Notes under the pieces: generated by a model
Told to the model about the DNA's origin: nothing
What the model saw: only the letters and a program-made list of their open reading frames with translations
Database searches by the model: none
Assembly: GCA_964652205.1 (NCBI GenBank)
Contig: CAZZAO010000210.1
Location: 1 to 5,583 of the forward strand
Length of the DNA stretch: 5,583 nt
Origin: ZC4RG36 sp964652205
GTDB lineage: Bacteria; Chloroflexota; Anaerolineae; Aggregatilineales; Phototrophicaceae
Direction: 5' to 3'
Part shown: in pieces, positions 5,531 through 5,583 of the stretch
How the letters are laid out: every line of letters starts with the position of its first letter
How positions within the stretch are numbered: the stretch's first letter is position 1
Position numbers and translations under genes: made by a program

Positions 5531-5583
5531 CAGGGCAATCGCATCAAAATCGCAGCTCAGGCTATAAAAGGTCATGAGGGTTT
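5531..5583 (-). repeat. Right copy of 53-bp inverted terminal repeat
   Basis: This is the reverse complement of 3-55 with one substitution, at 5557 (partner of 29), which breaks the GGGC/GCCC frame seen in the left copy. Read on the minus strand it points inward toward the GATase1-like gene, as the left copy points toward the tRNA. The window ends with the last base of the repeat, so its true outer limit cannot be seen here. Confidence 0.93.

Overview
The window is a G+C-rich bacterial segment with one tRNA gene and three protein genes, bounded by a nearly perfect 53-bp inverted repeat. The organism cannot be fixed from the sequence. The large soluble multi-PAS/GAF histidine kinase, the promoters resembling the sigma-70 consensus, the tRNA without an encoded CCA and the sugar-metabolism-type genes would suit an environmental lineage such as Chloroflexota, but that is a guess and not a demonstration.

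Layout. Positions 3-55 hold the left repeat copy. A consensus promoter (TTGACA, 17 bp, TATAAT) then drives tRNA-Gly(CCC) at 116-188, which ends in a UUCG-capped terminator at 199-220. Positions 221-524 are noncoding and unusually rich in dyads: three inverted repeats lie between 311 and 399, two of them built from the same ATACCG/CGGT half-site, followed by a 13-bp match to the terminal repeat at 488-500. A histidine kinase of 881 residues follows (525-3170, PAS-PAS-GAF-coil-PAS-HisKA-HATPase, no membrane segment and no adjacent response regulator). After a gap of about 200 bp comes a class I mannose-6-phosphate-isomerase-like cupin (3378-4574, start fixed by a strong Shine-Dalgarno). Facing it on the minus strand is a GATase1-like protein of about 250 residues (4682-5437), whose promoter lies just inside the right repeat copy (5531-5583).

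How the parts may work together. The cupin isomerase and the GATase1-like protein look like carbohydrate-related enzymes, but they converge and so do not form an operon. The kinase is transcribed separately and is an orphan here. The most interesting signal is regulatory or structural. The two terminal repeat copies each point inward toward a transcription unit, each contains TGCGATT twice at an 11-bp period, and each sits exactly 42 bp from a perfect TATAAT. A partial third copy lies in front of the kinase gene. This fits either a shared upstream regulatory element or a dispersed repeat that also limited the assembly. No transposase, integrase, CRISPR array or recognisable defence system is present.
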